This document shows positions 17,825-26,630 of a DNA stretch of 64,000 nucleotides, piece after piece (position 1 is the stretch's first letter; each line of letters begins with the position of its first letter). Under the pieces are notes generated by a model, which was not told the DNA's origin, searched no databases, and saw nothing but the letters and a program-made list of their open reading frames with translations. The DNA is from Streptomyces minutiscleroticus (GTDB lineage: Bacteria > Actinomycetota > Actinomycetes > Streptomycetales > Streptomycetaceae). The translations under genes were made by a program, and so were the position numbers. The stretch covers positions 1 to 64,000 of the forward strand of contig NZ_BMVU01000033.1 of assembly GCF_014650875.1 (NCBI RefSeq), written 5' to 3'.

Positions 17825-18015
17825 GGGGCGCGACGGAACTGACGTGGGTCAAGAGCACGTACAGCAGCGGCGAGGGCGGCCAGTGCGTGGAGGTGGCCGC
17901 AGGTGCCCGTGCCGTCCACGTGCGGGACTCCAAGGACACCGGCCGTGCCGGGCTGATCCTCGGTCCGGACGCCTGGGCCGCCTTCGTGGGGTACGCCGGG
18001 CGGCGGGCCGGCTGA
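17821..18015 (+). CDS. DUF397 domain protein
   Basis: The 64-residue product has the DUF397 pattern: WVKSTYSSGEGGQCVEVA, then VHVRDSKDT and a final WAAFVGY. DUF397 proteins are partners of Scr1/DUF5753 regulators; in Streptomyces bldB/whiJ-like pairs influence development. The ATG overlaps the TGA of the preceding regulator, so the two are translationally coupled. A very strong hairpin lies 8 bp downstream. Confidence 0.9.
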   Translation: MRGATELTWVKSTYSSGEGGQCVEVAAGARAVHVRDSKDTGRAGLILGPDAWAAFVGYAGRRAG

Positions 18016-18022
18016 GTCGCGG

Positions 18023-18058
18023 CGGTACGGCTCCCGGGCGGACCCGGGAGCCGTACCG
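18023..18058. terminator. Strong bidirectional terminator hairpin
   Basis: A perfect 16-bp stem (CGGTACGGCTCCCGGG and its complement) with a 4-nt loop sits between the convergent DUF397 gene and the beta-propeller gene. Confidence 0.85.
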
Positions 18059-18075
18059 GCCGGACGGCCCGCGCG

Positions 18076-20064
18076 TCAGGTGGTGAAGGTGAAGTACTTC
18101 CAGGCGCCGTGCGTCGTGGAGTTGACGCTGTCGCCCGAGGAGCCGTTGACGTACGACGAGCGCATCCGGGCGCGGATGCCGGACTCGCCCGGTGCCTCCA
18201 GGCGCACGGCCGACTTGCCGTCGGTGCCCAGCGCGAAGTACTCGGTCCCGGAGTCGTACCACGTGCCCTGGTAGCGGATCTGGAGCTGGAACCGCTGCTT
18301 GCGGCCCTTGTAGTAGTTCATGGTCGTGGTGAACACCGGGTCGGTCTTCTTGTGGAAGTAGTAGTACGTGGTGGAGCCGATCCTGCCGGTCTTGTAGTGC
18401 TTGGAGACGGCGGTGGAGACCTTCGCCTCGGCGTACGCGGTCGACTTCACCGTCTTGGACGCGTAGCGGGCGTCGCCGGCGAAGACGGCCGTGACGGTGG
18501 TGTCGCGAGCCATGTCGACGGTCGCCGACAGGTTCCCACTGGAGTTGACCTTGGCCTTCTTCAGCAGCTTCTTCGGCTTGTCGGAGCCGAAGGGGTCGGC
18601 GTAGATCTCGACGGTGCGGTTCTTGTACGTCGTGCCGAGGTGCGCGGTGAAGGAGACGTCCTTGCCGTACGCGTACAGCTTGCCGTCGTTGGACAGCGTC
18701 AGCGCGGTCGCCTTGCGCGAGACCGTCACCGCGTCGGAGCCGGAGACGGCGGCGTGCGCGGCGTCGCCCGCGTAGGACACCTTGTAGGTGACCTTGCCGC
18801 CGGCGGGCGGGGTGTCCGTGAAGGAGAAGCCCCCGCCTGCCTTCGTCTTCACGGCGGCCAGCGCCCTGCCGTTCGGCGACTCGACGTCCGTGCGGGTCAC
18901 CTTGAGGCTCGTGCCCGCCGGCAGGGGTGTCTTCGAGGTCAGCTTGCCGGTGACGGTGAGCTTCTCGGCCCGGTCGGCCGTCGAGGGGGCCGACACCGTC
19001 AGGGCCGGCAGCTCCTTGGCGGGGTCGGTCAGGGCGCGCAGGGTGTACGTGCCGTAGGTGTTCACGGAGACCGCGAACACCCGGCTGCCGTCCGGGGCCC
19101 AGGCCAGCGCGCCGTCCACGAGGGTGTCGGCGCCGCTGCTGTCGCCGGTGTTGGGGAAGTCGTACTCCCGCACCGGCTCCGGGTCGCCGGGCCGGTGGAT
19201 GTGGACGTCCGGGTCGTACCAGGAGTCGCTGCCGCCCGCGACGGTGCCGTCGGGGGCGACCCGCACGGCGTTCGGGTAGGCGTCGATGGGGTAGCCGGCC
19301 TGCTCGGTGAGGTCGGTGGCCGAGTAGGCGCCGAGGCCGTAGCCGTAGTCCGGGTCGCCCCACGAGGTGAGGACCTGGCCGCCGTCGGGCGTCAGGTCCA
19401 GCTGTCTCACGGCGGTGTCCATGCTGCCCTTGACCCGCAGCGCGGCCCCGTCGGCCGAGACGTCGTACACGGCGAGGTCGCCGCCGTTGCCGGCCACGAG
19501 GACGCCGGGGACGGCCGGGTCGGCGGCCAGGAACATGCCGAAGGCGCCGTAGAAGTCCACGTCGCCCCGCTGGGCGAGGCGGACGACGGGTTCGGTGCCG
19601 GAGACGTCGAGCGAGCCGAAGTCGGTGCCGTGGGCGAACCAGATCCGGCCGTCCACCACCTCCAGGTCGCCGGGGGGCGCGCCCACCGGGTAGCTCGCGG
19701 TCCGGGTGTACGTCGCCGTCTCCACCGAGACGATCCGGTTGCCGCTCCTCACGGCCGCGTACACCTGCCCGGAGTCGGCGGACAGCGCGAGGCCGGTCAC
19801 GCCGGAGAGCCCGGTCAGGGTCGCCTTCACGGTACCGGTGTAGTCAGTGACGACGATCTTGCCGCCGGTCGGGTCGGAGACGTAGACCCGCTGGTGCGCG
19901 CCGTCCACGACGATGTCGCCGACCGACGACACCGGCAGGACCTTCGCGGAGTCGGCCGCCGCCGGCCCCGCGGTGCCCGCGGCGAGCGCCGCGGAGCTGA
20001 AGAGGACCGCGAGCGCCGTCGCGGTCGAGATGCTGCGCCTGCGCACAGTGATGTGAACCCCCAC
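18076..20064 (-). CDS. Secreted beta-propeller / Ig-like repeat protein
   Basis: The 662-residue product starts with a signal peptide (basic RRR, hydrophobic core to about residue 35, AAADSAK cleavage region). Residues about 45-330 have repeating DIVVDGAHQRVYVSD and GLALSADSGQVYAAV blades like YVTN-type seven-bladed propellers. After that come two Ig-like repeat domains (about 335-530, with LTVTGKL and FTDTPPAGG-KVTYKVSYAGD) and a C-terminal beta-rich domain with FQLQIRYQGTWY. It is exported, with no catalytic motif seen; a surface-binding role is likely. GTG 20064 lacks a strong ribosome binding site, and the GTG at codon 7 is an alternative. Confidence 0.82.
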   Translation of the reverse strand: MGVHITVRRRSISTATALAVLFSSAALAAGTAGPAAADSAKVLPVSSVGDIVVDGAHQRVYVSDPTGGKIVVTDYTGTVKATLTGLSGVTGLALSADSGQVYAAVRSGNRIVSVETATYTRTASYPVGAPPGDLEVVDGRIWFAHGTDFGSLDVSGTEPVVRLAQRGDVDFYGAFGMFLAADPAVPGVLVAGNGGDLAVYDVSADGAALRVKGSMDTAVRQLDLTPDGGQVLTSWGDPDYGYGLGAYSATDLTEQAGYPIDAYPNAVRVAPDGTVAGGSDSWYDPDVHIHRPGDPEPVREYDFPNTGDSSGADTLVDGALAWAPDGSRVFAVSVNTYGTYTLRALTDPAKELPALTVSAPSTADRAEKLTVTGKLTSKTPLPAGTSLKVTRTDVESPNGRALAAVKTKAGGGFSFTDTPPAGGKVTYKVSYAGDAAHAAVSGSDAVTVSRKATALTLSNDGKLYAYGKDVSFTAHLGTTYKNRTVEIYADPFGSDKPKKLLKKAKVNSSGNLSATVDMARDTTVTAVFAGDARYASKTVKSTAYAEAKVSTAVSKHYKTGRIGSTTYYYFHKKTDPVFTTTMNYYKGRKQRFQLQIRYQGTWYDSGTEYFALGTDGKSAVRLEAPGESGIRARMRSSYVNGSSGDSVNSTTHGAWKYFTFTT

Positions 20065-20136
20065 GGAGTGGGCCCGGTGAACACCGGGCGAAGAGAGAGG
20101 GCAGCGGCCCCCCTTCGCGCCGGTGAGAGCGCGCGG

Positions 20137-20157
20137 ACGCTGCCGAGGAGGCAGCGT
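20137..20157. promoter_or_regulatory. Inverted repeat upstream of the beta-propeller gene
   Basis: ACGCTGCC and GGCAGCGT are exact complements around a 5-nt loop, about 75 bp upstream of the beta-propeller gene start. It could be an operator or an mRNA leader hairpin. Confidence 0.4.
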
Positions 20158-20176
20158 ATGTCATGGCGGTGACATT

Positions 20177-20204
20177 CGAGGACCGGGTTGTCCCGTGGTC
20201 CTCG
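20177..20204 (-). terminator. Hairpin downstream of corA
   Basis: CGAGGACC and GGTCCTCG pair exactly around an inner GGG/CCC, 45 bp beyond the corA stop codon. Confidence 0.6.
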
Positions 20205-20248
20205 CGCGGCTCGCCGCCCGGCGCCGGGAGCGCCGCCGGAAGGGGCTC

Positions 20249-21415
20249 TCAGAGCCAGTCCCGGCGCTTGAACACCAGGTACAGGGTGAGGCAGACGACC
20301 CCCATGAGGCCGATGGCGAAGGGGTAGCCGAACACCCAGTGCACCTCGGGCATGTGGGTGAAGTTCATGCCGTAGACCGTGCCGACCAGGGTCGGGGCGA
20401 AGAGGATGGCGGCCCACGAGGAGATCTTCTTGATCTCCTCGTTCTGCTCGAAGCCCGCCTCGGCCAGGGCCCGCATCTCGGCGTTCTGCTGCTGGGTGAC
20501 CAGGGTGGCGTTCACGGTGAGGATGTCGGCGAGGGCCTGGCGGAAGCCGTCGACGCGCTCGCTGGTGTGCGTGACGTGGTCGGCGACGTCGCGCAGGTTG
20601 CGCTGGAGCTCGTCGTCCGTGCCGTACTTGGAGAAGCCCGCCATCAGGCCGTGCAGCATGCCGACCAGCGGGCGGGTGGCGCGCTGGAACTCGACCATCT
20701 CGCGGGAGAGTTCGTAGATGCGGCGGGAGACCTCGGGGTCGCCGCGGAACACCTCGGTCTCGATCTCGTCGATGTCGTTCTGGACGCCCTCCACGACCGG
20801 TGCGTAGCCGTCCACCACCGCGTCCAGGATCGCGTACAGCACCGCTTCGGGCCCCAGGCGCAGCAGGTCGGGGGTGTCCTCCATGCGGCGGCGCACCGCC
20901 GACAGGTCCGGCGCCGCCCCGTGCCTGACCGTGATCACGAAGTCCGGGCCGACGAACACGTGCAGCTCGCCGAAGTCGACCTCCTCCGGCGCGTCGAGGT
21001 AGCGCGCGGCGCGCAGGACGACGAACAGCGTCTCGCCGTACCGCTCCAGCTTCGGCCGCTGGTGCGCCTCCATCGCGTCCTCGACGGCCAGGGGGTGGAG
21101 GTCGAACTCGGCCGCGAGGGAGAGGATCTCGGCCTCCGTGGGGCGGGCCAGGCCGATCCAGGCCATGCCGTCGGGCCGGTCGCGCAGCTCGCGGTAGGTG
21201 TCGGCGAGCGAGACGGGGGAGGAGACGCGCACCCCGTCCCGGTACAGGACCGCCTCCACGACGCTGTCCTGCTCCGCGGGTTCCGCGGCGGCCGGGCCCG
21301 TGCGGGGCGCCGGGGGCAGCGCGGAGGACGCGGCCGCCGAGGGCGCGACACGCCGCCACATCGACTTTCGGACGGCCCTCGGCGAGGCCGGCGGACGTAC
21401 CCGTCGCTCCGGCAT
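20249..21415 (-). CDS. corA: CorA family magnesium/cobalt transporter
   Basis: The 388-residue product has the CorA architecture: an Ala-rich N-terminal extension (about 45 residues), a large cytoplasmic alpha/beta domain, a long stalk helix (around 240-310) and two C-terminal transmembrane segments. The first ends in the signature YGMNF (Gly-Met-Asn selectivity loop), and the protein ends with a basic KRRDWL tail. CorA forms pentameric channels importing Mg2+ and Co2+. GGGAGG precedes the ATG. It is a single gene with its own hairpin. No metal-sensing leader was recognised upstream. Confidence 0.95.
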   Translation of the reverse strand: MPERRVRPPASPRAVRKSMWRRVAPSAAASSALPPAPRTGPAAAEPAEQDSVVEAVLYRDGVRVSSPVSLADTYRELRDRPDGMAWIGLARPTEAEILSLAAEFDLHPLAVEDAMEAHQRPKLERYGETLFVVLRAARYLDAPEEVDFGELHVFVGPDFVITVRHGAAPDLSAVRRRMEDTPDLLRLGPEAVLYAILDAVVDGYAPVVEGVQNDIDEIETEVFRGDPEVSRRIYELSREMVEFQRATRPLVGMLHGLMAGFSKYGTDDELQRNLRDVADHVTHTSERVDGFRQALADILTVNATLVTQQQNAEMRALAEAGFEQNEEIKKISSWAAILFAPTLVGTVYGMNFTHMPEVHWVFGYPFAIGLMGVVCLTLYLVFKRRDWL

Positions 21416-21577
21416 GAGCGGTGCCTCCCGTCCCGGACGCAGCCGCCCGCACGTCGGTCCCCGGTCCTCGGCCCCGCGGGCCTCGCTTCCCGTCCTCCCG
21501 GGAACGGCCAGGATATACGGGGCAAATGACCTGGGCGGACGGGGTGGGGCGCCCTGGGGGACGGAACCACGTGGAAA

Positions 21578-21616
21578 GGGGCGCTGCGCACCGCTCGTGG
21601 CGATGCGCAGCGCCCC
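21578..21616 (-). terminator. Hairpin terminator of the serine protease gene
   Basis: A perfect 13-bp stem (GGGGCGCTGCGCA and its complement) with a 13-nt loop lies 57 bp beyond the stop of the leftward protease gene. Confidence 0.75.
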
Positions 21617-21672
21617 CGGCGCTGCCCGGGCCGTACCCGGGAGTCAGTGACGGTCCCCGAGGGGCCCGCGGG

Positions 21673-22464
21673 TCACGAGCTGAGCTGCGTCGTCACCAGG
21701 CTGGAGAAGGAGGTGAGGCGGGTGTAGACGCCCGGGTACCCGGCGCGGGCGCAGCCGTCGCCCCAGGAGGTGATGCCGGCCAGCTTGCCCGCGATGATCA
21801 GCGGGCCGCCGCTGTCGCCCTGGCAGGTGTCGGTGCCGCCGGAGGTGTAGCCGGCGCAGATCATGTCCGACTTCACGTACGACGAGCCGTACGAGGAGGT
21901 GCAGCTGGCGTCGGACACGGTCGGCACGGTGGCGGTGCGCAGCTGGTTGGAGGAGGAGCCGTTCTCCCTGGTGGTGCCCCAGCCGAGGACGCGGGCGGTG
22001 GTGCCGGCGGCGTACAGGCCCGTGTCGGAGGACGAGACGTAGCCGATCGTCGAGTACGGCATCGACGTCGACAGGGTCAGTACGGCGATGTCGTCACCGT
22101 TGGTGGCGTCGGTGTAGCTCGGGTGGATCCATATCCTGCTCACCCGGGCGACGGTGCCGTTGGTGCCGTTCAGGTAGGTGCGCCCGCCGACGACGCGGAC
22201 GCTGCTCGTGGTCTCGCCGACCATGCAGTGGGCGGCGGTGACGACCTTGGTGGGGGAGACGAGCGTGCCGCCGCAGAACTGGTTCTGCGAGGCGTCGGTG
22301 ATCTGCATGACGTACGGGTACGCGGACGTCGTGGTCGTCGTACCGCCGACGATGGGCTGGGGAGCGGCACTCGCGGTGCCCGCGCCCAGCAGCGCGGTGG
22401 TCGCGGCCGCCGCGACGGCGAGGGTGGCGGCGGCGGTCTTTCTGACACGGGTGAGCCCGAACAT
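21673..22464 (-). CDS. Secreted trypsin-like serine protease (S1A)
   Basis: The 263-residue product has a signal peptide (residues 1 to about 34, ending ASAAPQ), a mature N-terminus IVGGT close behind it, and the chymotrypsin-fold catalytic triad: His in VTAAHC, Asp in GDDIAVL and Ser in CQGDSGGP. Asp in the GTDTCQGDSGG region six residues before the catalytic Ser indicates a trypsin-like S1 pocket cutting after Arg/Lys. Cysteine pairs match the S1A pattern. It resembles the secreted Streptomyces trypsins. AGGAG precedes ATG 22464; longer upstream frames are not needed. A large LAL regulator gene lies upstream on the same strand. Confidence 0.94.
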   Translation of the reverse strand: MFGLTRVRKTAAATLAVAAAATTALLGAGTASAAPQPIVGGTTTTTSAYPYVMQITDASQNQFCGGTLVSPTKVVTAAHCMVGETTSSVRVVGGRTYLNGTNGTVARVSRIWIHPSYTDATNGDDIAVLTLSTSMPYSTIGYVSSSDTGLYAAGTTARVLGWGTTRENGSSSNQLRTATVPTVSDASCTSSYGSSYVKSDMICAGYTSGGTDTCQGDSGGPLIIAGKLAGITSWGDGCARAGYPGVYTRLTSFSSLVTTQLSS

Positions 22465-23035
22465 GGATCTCCTCAGAATGCCGGTGGGGGGTGCTGTGGG
22501 GGGTGGTGCGACAGCCTGCGGGTGCGTGTTCACGCTAGAAGCGCGCCGGACGCCGCCCAATGAGGGAACACCCTGCGGGAGCCGGTGAGGGAAAACCCTC
22601 GGTTCGACGGCCGGCGGTTTGAACCGCCTTTCTTCCGCGTCGTCCTGGCATCCGGAACAAAGCCGGCCACTTATTGTTTGCCCACACGCGAAACCACCCG
22701 GCCCCCGCGGGGCCGGGTGGCCGGTGAACCGGCCGACGGGCGGCTGCCGGAGGCGTGTCTGACGGCACGTCAGGTGCGCGCTCGGCAGGGCACCGGGCAC
22801 CCGGCGCCCGGCACCTCGAAGAGGGATCTGACGGGCCGGCGGCCGACTGCACGAGGGCGCGCCCGGCCGTTTGCCGGCTGGTCGCTCGGAGGGCTCCCGG
22901 CCGTCCGCCGGCCGGCTTCCGGGAGGGGTGCCGGTGGGCCGCGCGGAGGGGCCACGGCCGTCCGGTGGCCGGTCGCTCGGAGGACGCCGGCCGTCCGGCG
23001 GTCGGTTCCTCCGGAGAGGATGGGCTGACGGAGCG
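22465..23035. repeat. 571-bp spacer with four GC-rich hairpin repeats
   Basis: Lying between two leftward genes, it must carry the protease promoter and the end of the LAL transcript. From about 22863 to 23019 there are four degenerate copies of a ~30-bp unit of the form CCGGCCGTCCGCCGGCCGG followed by TCGCTCGGAGG (starts near 22863, 22897, 22952, 22986), each able to fold into a small hairpin. The rest shows no gene. Confidence 0.65.
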
Positions 23036-26000
23036 TCAGCCGGTGCGCTGCCGTCCCGCCGCCAGGCGGACGATGTCCACGCGGGAGCGGATGCCGAGCT
23101 TGCGGTAGACCCGGGTGAGCGTCGCCTCGACCGTCTTCACGCTGATGAACAGGCGCGCCGCGATCTCGCGGTTGGTGGCGCCCTCCAGGACGAGACCGGC
23201 CACCTGGCGCTCCGTCGCGGCGAGCCGGTCGAGCTCCGGGAGCACGGGCGCGGGCGCGGGAGCGGAGGGGACGGAGGGCGTGACGGCGACGGTCCCGCGC
23301 GGGGACGTCGCGGCCGCCGCCGCGTCCAGCTGCCGCAGCCAGGGCGCGGCCTTGCAGCGCCGGAACAGCCGCGCCGCCTCGTCGTACGGGTCGCCCGAGC
23401 CGTACCACCCCTGTCCCGCCTGCGCGTACGCGGTCCGCACGGAGAGCCGGCCGCGGGCGGCGGCGCCGCCCATCGCGCGCGGACCGCGGGCGGCGAGCGC
23501 GCCGCCCGGCCGCTCGCCGCGCGCCTGCGCGCCGCCCGCGTACTCCGCCCGCAGGCGGGCCAGCGCGAACGCCGCCCGCGCCTCCTCCAGGCCGAGCCCA
23601 AGCGCCGCCAGCCGCTTGCGGGCGGCGGCCGCCTGCCGTACGGCCGCCTCGTGGTCGCCGCGGGCGGCGCGCACCAGGGCCTCGGCCCGGTCCAGCACGG
23701 CGAGGACGCCCGCCCGGCCGAGCCGGGCCGCGTGTGTACGGGTGGTGTCTATGACGTGCTGCGCCTCGCCGGGCTCGCCGAGGCGCACCAGGGCCTCGGC
23801 CAGGTCGCCGTGCCAGCGGCCGCGTGCCGGGTCAAAGATGCCGATGGAGTGCTCCAGCGCGCCGACGCGGCGCAGCGAGAGCACCGCCCCGGCGTCGTCC
23901 CCGGCGACGAGCTGGGCGTGGCCCAGGGCGGCCAGGGCGCGGGAGAGGTAGACCGGGTCGCCGTCGTCCTCGGCGCGGCGCACGGCGTCGCGGCTCAGCG
24001 CGAGGGCGCGCTCCACGTCGCCGCCCGCGGCCTCCGCCAGCGAGGCGAGCATGGCGCCCGCGGCCTCGCCGATGCCCGTGTCCCGGCCGAGGCGCAGGCT
24101 CTCGGTGGCGAGTTCGAGGGCGCGTCCGCAGTGCCCGGCGCGCAGCTCGGTCTCGGCGAGGCCGCGCGTGAAGTGCACCTCGCTCTCGACCATGCCGCGC
24201 CTGCGGGCCTCGGCGAGCAGCCGGGTGATGGTGGCCCGGGCCTCCGTGAGCCGGTCGTCCATGATCTGCCGGCGGAACAGGGTGGCGGCGGCGCCGTTGT
24301 GGTCGCAGGCCACCCGCGGGTCCTGCGGCAGGGCGAGGGCGCGCTCCAGGGTGGCCGGAGCGTCCGGGTGCCCCATCAGGGTCTCCATCTGGGCCCGGAA
24401 CGCCAGCGCGAGCAGTTCGGTGGTGCGGTCCCCGGCCTCGGCGGCGAGCCGCGCGGCGCGGGCGGCCTCCTCGCGGCCCCGCGCCATCCCGCCCTCCACC
24501 AGCAGCGCCCGCCAGGCGAGCTGGTAGTGGACGAGGGCGAGCAGCCGGGGGTCGTCGCCCGCGTCCGCGAGCGCCCGCGGGAAGACGGCGTCGACGTCCG
24601 CCATCGCCTGCCCGGCGGCGTCGATCACGACGATCCAGGCCCGTACCCGCACCGCCGCGTCGGCGGACCGGTCCAGGACGTCGTACGCGGCCTCGCGCGC
24701 CAGGTCCGCCTCGCCCGAGGTGAGCGCGTCCTCGGCGGCGCGCAGGCGCCGTTCGTCGGCGCTCGCCCCGGCGCCGGGCGGGGTGTGCCGGGCGGCCAGC
24801 AGGCCGAGCTGCGCCGCGACCGAGGAGGCGCCGCGGTCGCGGGCCAGCCCGGCCGCCTCGGCGAGCCGGTCGGCCACGGACGCGTCCGTGCCGGTCGTGG
24901 CCAGCGCCAGGTGGCGGGCCCGCTCGATGGGGTCGGTGGCCGCCGTCGACAGCGCCGCGTGCGCGGCCCGCCGCTCCTCGGGCGTGGCCTCGGCGTACAG
25001 CGCGGCCGAGACGAGCGGGTGCGTGAACCGCACGGCCCGGTCCTGCCGGTCCCGCCGGTCCCGTCCTCCGGGGCCCTCCGCGGGCGTGGCGGCCCCGGTG
25101 GTCTCCGCGGTCCCCGGCGGGTACGCCGGGTGCGCCGTCTCCGCCGCGTCCGTCGTCACCAGGCCAAGCGAGGCGGCGTGCGCGGTCTCCGCCTCGGCGT
25201 CCGTACGGCCGGCGGCCCGCAGCAGGGCGAGCGTCGGGCGGGCGCCCGCACCCGCCACCAGCAGGGTGTGCCGGGCCCCGGGGGACAGCAGGCCGAGGCG
25301 GCCGAGGACCAGAGCGCGCAGGGAGGTGGGCACCGGCAGCGGCTCGCCCGGGCGCGGCGGGGCGGGGCTCTCGGCGAGGGCGCGGCCGAGCTCCAGGGCG
25401 AACAGCGGGTTGCCGCCGCTGGTGTGGTGGACGTCGCGGACGACGGAGCGGCGCAGGCCGCCGTAGCCGCGGGCGGTGAGCAGCTCGCCGAGGTGCGTCC
25501 GCGACAGCGGGGTCAGCCGCAGGGCGACGGCGTCCGGCGGATACGCGCGTAGATACGGCTCGTGGCCGTACTCCCGCTGTTTGTGCCCGGCCTCGGTGCG
25601 CACCGCGCCGAGCATCCGCACCGGCAGGCCGGCCACGCGGCGGGCCGCGAAGGTGAGGAGTTCCGCGCTGGGCGCGTCCAGCCACTGCAGGTCGTCGGCG
25701 ACGATCAGGACGGGGCCGCGGGCGGCGAGGGCGCGCAGGACGGAGAGGACGGCGAGCCGCAGGGCCAGCCCGTCGCGGTGCGGGGAGGTCTCCCCGCGTC
25801 CGGTGAGCGCCGCCTCCAGGGCGACCCGCTGGGGTGCGGGCAGGGCGTCGGCCACCTCGTCGGCGACCAGGCCGAGCAGGTCGACGAGGGCGAGGAACGG
25901 CAGGTGCGACTCCGACTCGGTGGCGGAGCAGCGCAGCACGGTCCGCGCCGAGCCGGCGTACTCCGCGGCCAGGGTCCGCAGGACGGCCGACTTGCCTATG

Positions 26001-26131
26001 CCCGGCGGGCCGTGCAGCAGCACGCTGCCGCCCCGGGAGAGCTGTTCGCGCGCCCGCGCCAGCAGGTCGTCGCGGCCGACGACCTCCTCGGAACGGGATC
26101 TGACAGGCGCCTCGACGTCCCGCACGCGCAC
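23036..26131 (-). CDS. LuxR family regulator, LAL type (large ATP-binding)
   Basis: The 1031-residue product has an N-terminal AAA ATPase domain (Walker A GPPGIGKS around residues 41-48; Walker B LIVADDLQWLD around 143-153), a long central region of TPR-like helical repeats (about 400-900), and a C-terminal LuxR helix-turn-helix (last ~65 residues, with GATNREIAARLFISVKTVEA). LAL/MalT-type proteins are ATP-dependent activators, often within secondary-metabolite or sugar loci. Size is normal for the family. GGGGAG before GTG 26131 supports the start. Targets are unknown; the next gene downstream is the secreted protease, 571 bp away. Confidence 0.93.
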   Translation of the reverse strand: MRVRDVEAPVRSRSEEVVGRDDLLARAREQLSRGGSVLLHGPPGIGKSAVLRTLAAEYAGSARTVLRCSATESESHLPFLALVDLLGLVADEVADALPAPQRVALEAALTGRGETSPHRDGLALRLAVLSVLRALAARGPVLIVADDLQWLDAPSAELLTFAARRVAGLPVRMLGAVRTEAGHKQREYGHEPYLRAYPPDAVALRLTPLSRTHLGELLTARGYGGLRRSVVRDVHHTSGGNPLFALELGRALAESPAPPRPGEPLPVPTSLRALVLGRLGLLSPGARHTLLVAGAGARPTLALLRAAGRTDAEAETAHAASLGLVTTDAAETAHPAYPPGTAETTGAATPAEGPGGRDRRDRQDRAVRFTHPLVSAALYAEATPEERRAAHAALSTAATDPIERARHLALATTGTDASVADRLAEAAGLARDRGASSVAAQLGLLAARHTPPGAGASADERRLRAAEDALTSGEADLAREAAYDVLDRSADAAVRVRAWIVVIDAAGQAMADVDAVFPRALADAGDDPRLLALVHYQLAWRALLVEGGMARGREEAARAARLAAEAGDRTTELLALAFRAQMETLMGHPDAPATLERALALPQDPRVACDHNGAAATLFRRQIMDDRLTEARATITRLLAEARRRGMVESEVHFTRGLAETELRAGHCGRALELATESLRLGRDTGIGEAAGAMLASLAEAAGGDVERALALSRDAVRRAEDDGDPVYLSRALAALGHAQLVAGDDAGAVLSLRRVGALEHSIGIFDPARGRWHGDLAEALVRLGEPGEAQHVIDTTRTHAARLGRAGVLAVLDRAEALVRAARGDHEAAVRQAAAARKRLAALGLGLEEARAAFALARLRAEYAGGAQARGERPGGALAARGPRAMGGAAARGRLSVRTAYAQAGQGWYGSGDPYDEAARLFRRCKAAPWLRQLDAAAAATSPRGTVAVTPSVPSAPAPAPVLPELDRLAATERQVAGLVLEGATNREIAARLFISVKTVEATLTRVYRKLGIRSRVDIVRLAAGRQRTG

Positions 26132-26356
26132 CGCTCCCCTCGTGTCGTGTTCTGCTCAATGTTAAGCACCAACCGGCACGGAAAATCGGGGAGTCGCGCA
26201 GGTGGCCGTGTGGCGGCCGGGCGTGCATGGGGAATTTCAGAGAGGTGCCGAGTGAATGGCGGCGGGCGGGCGAAGGCGCGCCGCGGCCGGACCCCGGCCG
26301 TGCCCCGCACCGCCGGCCCCGGAGGCCGAGCGTACGCGCATCCGCGGGGACGCGGC

Positions 26357-26557
26357 CCGGGGCGGCAGCCGTGACGCCGGGGGCGCGTCCACCTGCGTCC
26401 GTGGAAGTGCCGCCCGGGGCGGTCCCGCCACGCCGGGGAGGCGTGTGTGCCTGTGCCCGCGAAGGTGTCGTCCGGGGCGGTCCCGCGATGCCGGGGAGGC
26501 GTGTGTGCCTGTGCCTGCGAAGGTGTCGTCCGGGGCGGCCGTCGCGATGCCGGGGCG
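26357..26557. repeat. 57-58-bp tandem repeat, about 3.5 copies
   Basis: Copies start at 26357, 26414, 26472 and 26530 (each beginning CCGGGGCGG), the middle two nearly identical. The array sits in the 499-bp spacer 26132-26630 between two leftward regulator genes, which otherwise shows no gene. Confidence 0.85.
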
Positions 26558-26630
26558 CGGTCCGCCCGGCCGGTCCTGGCGGAGTTCCCGCCTCGGGCGG
26601 CGGTCCCGAGTCCCGGTCGCCGTCCCGGTC

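Noticed and set aside
16955..18015. Scr1/DUF397 pair as a novel toxin-antitoxin system
   Set aside because: Such pairs are abundant and already described in Streptomyces; nothing here sets this copy apart.
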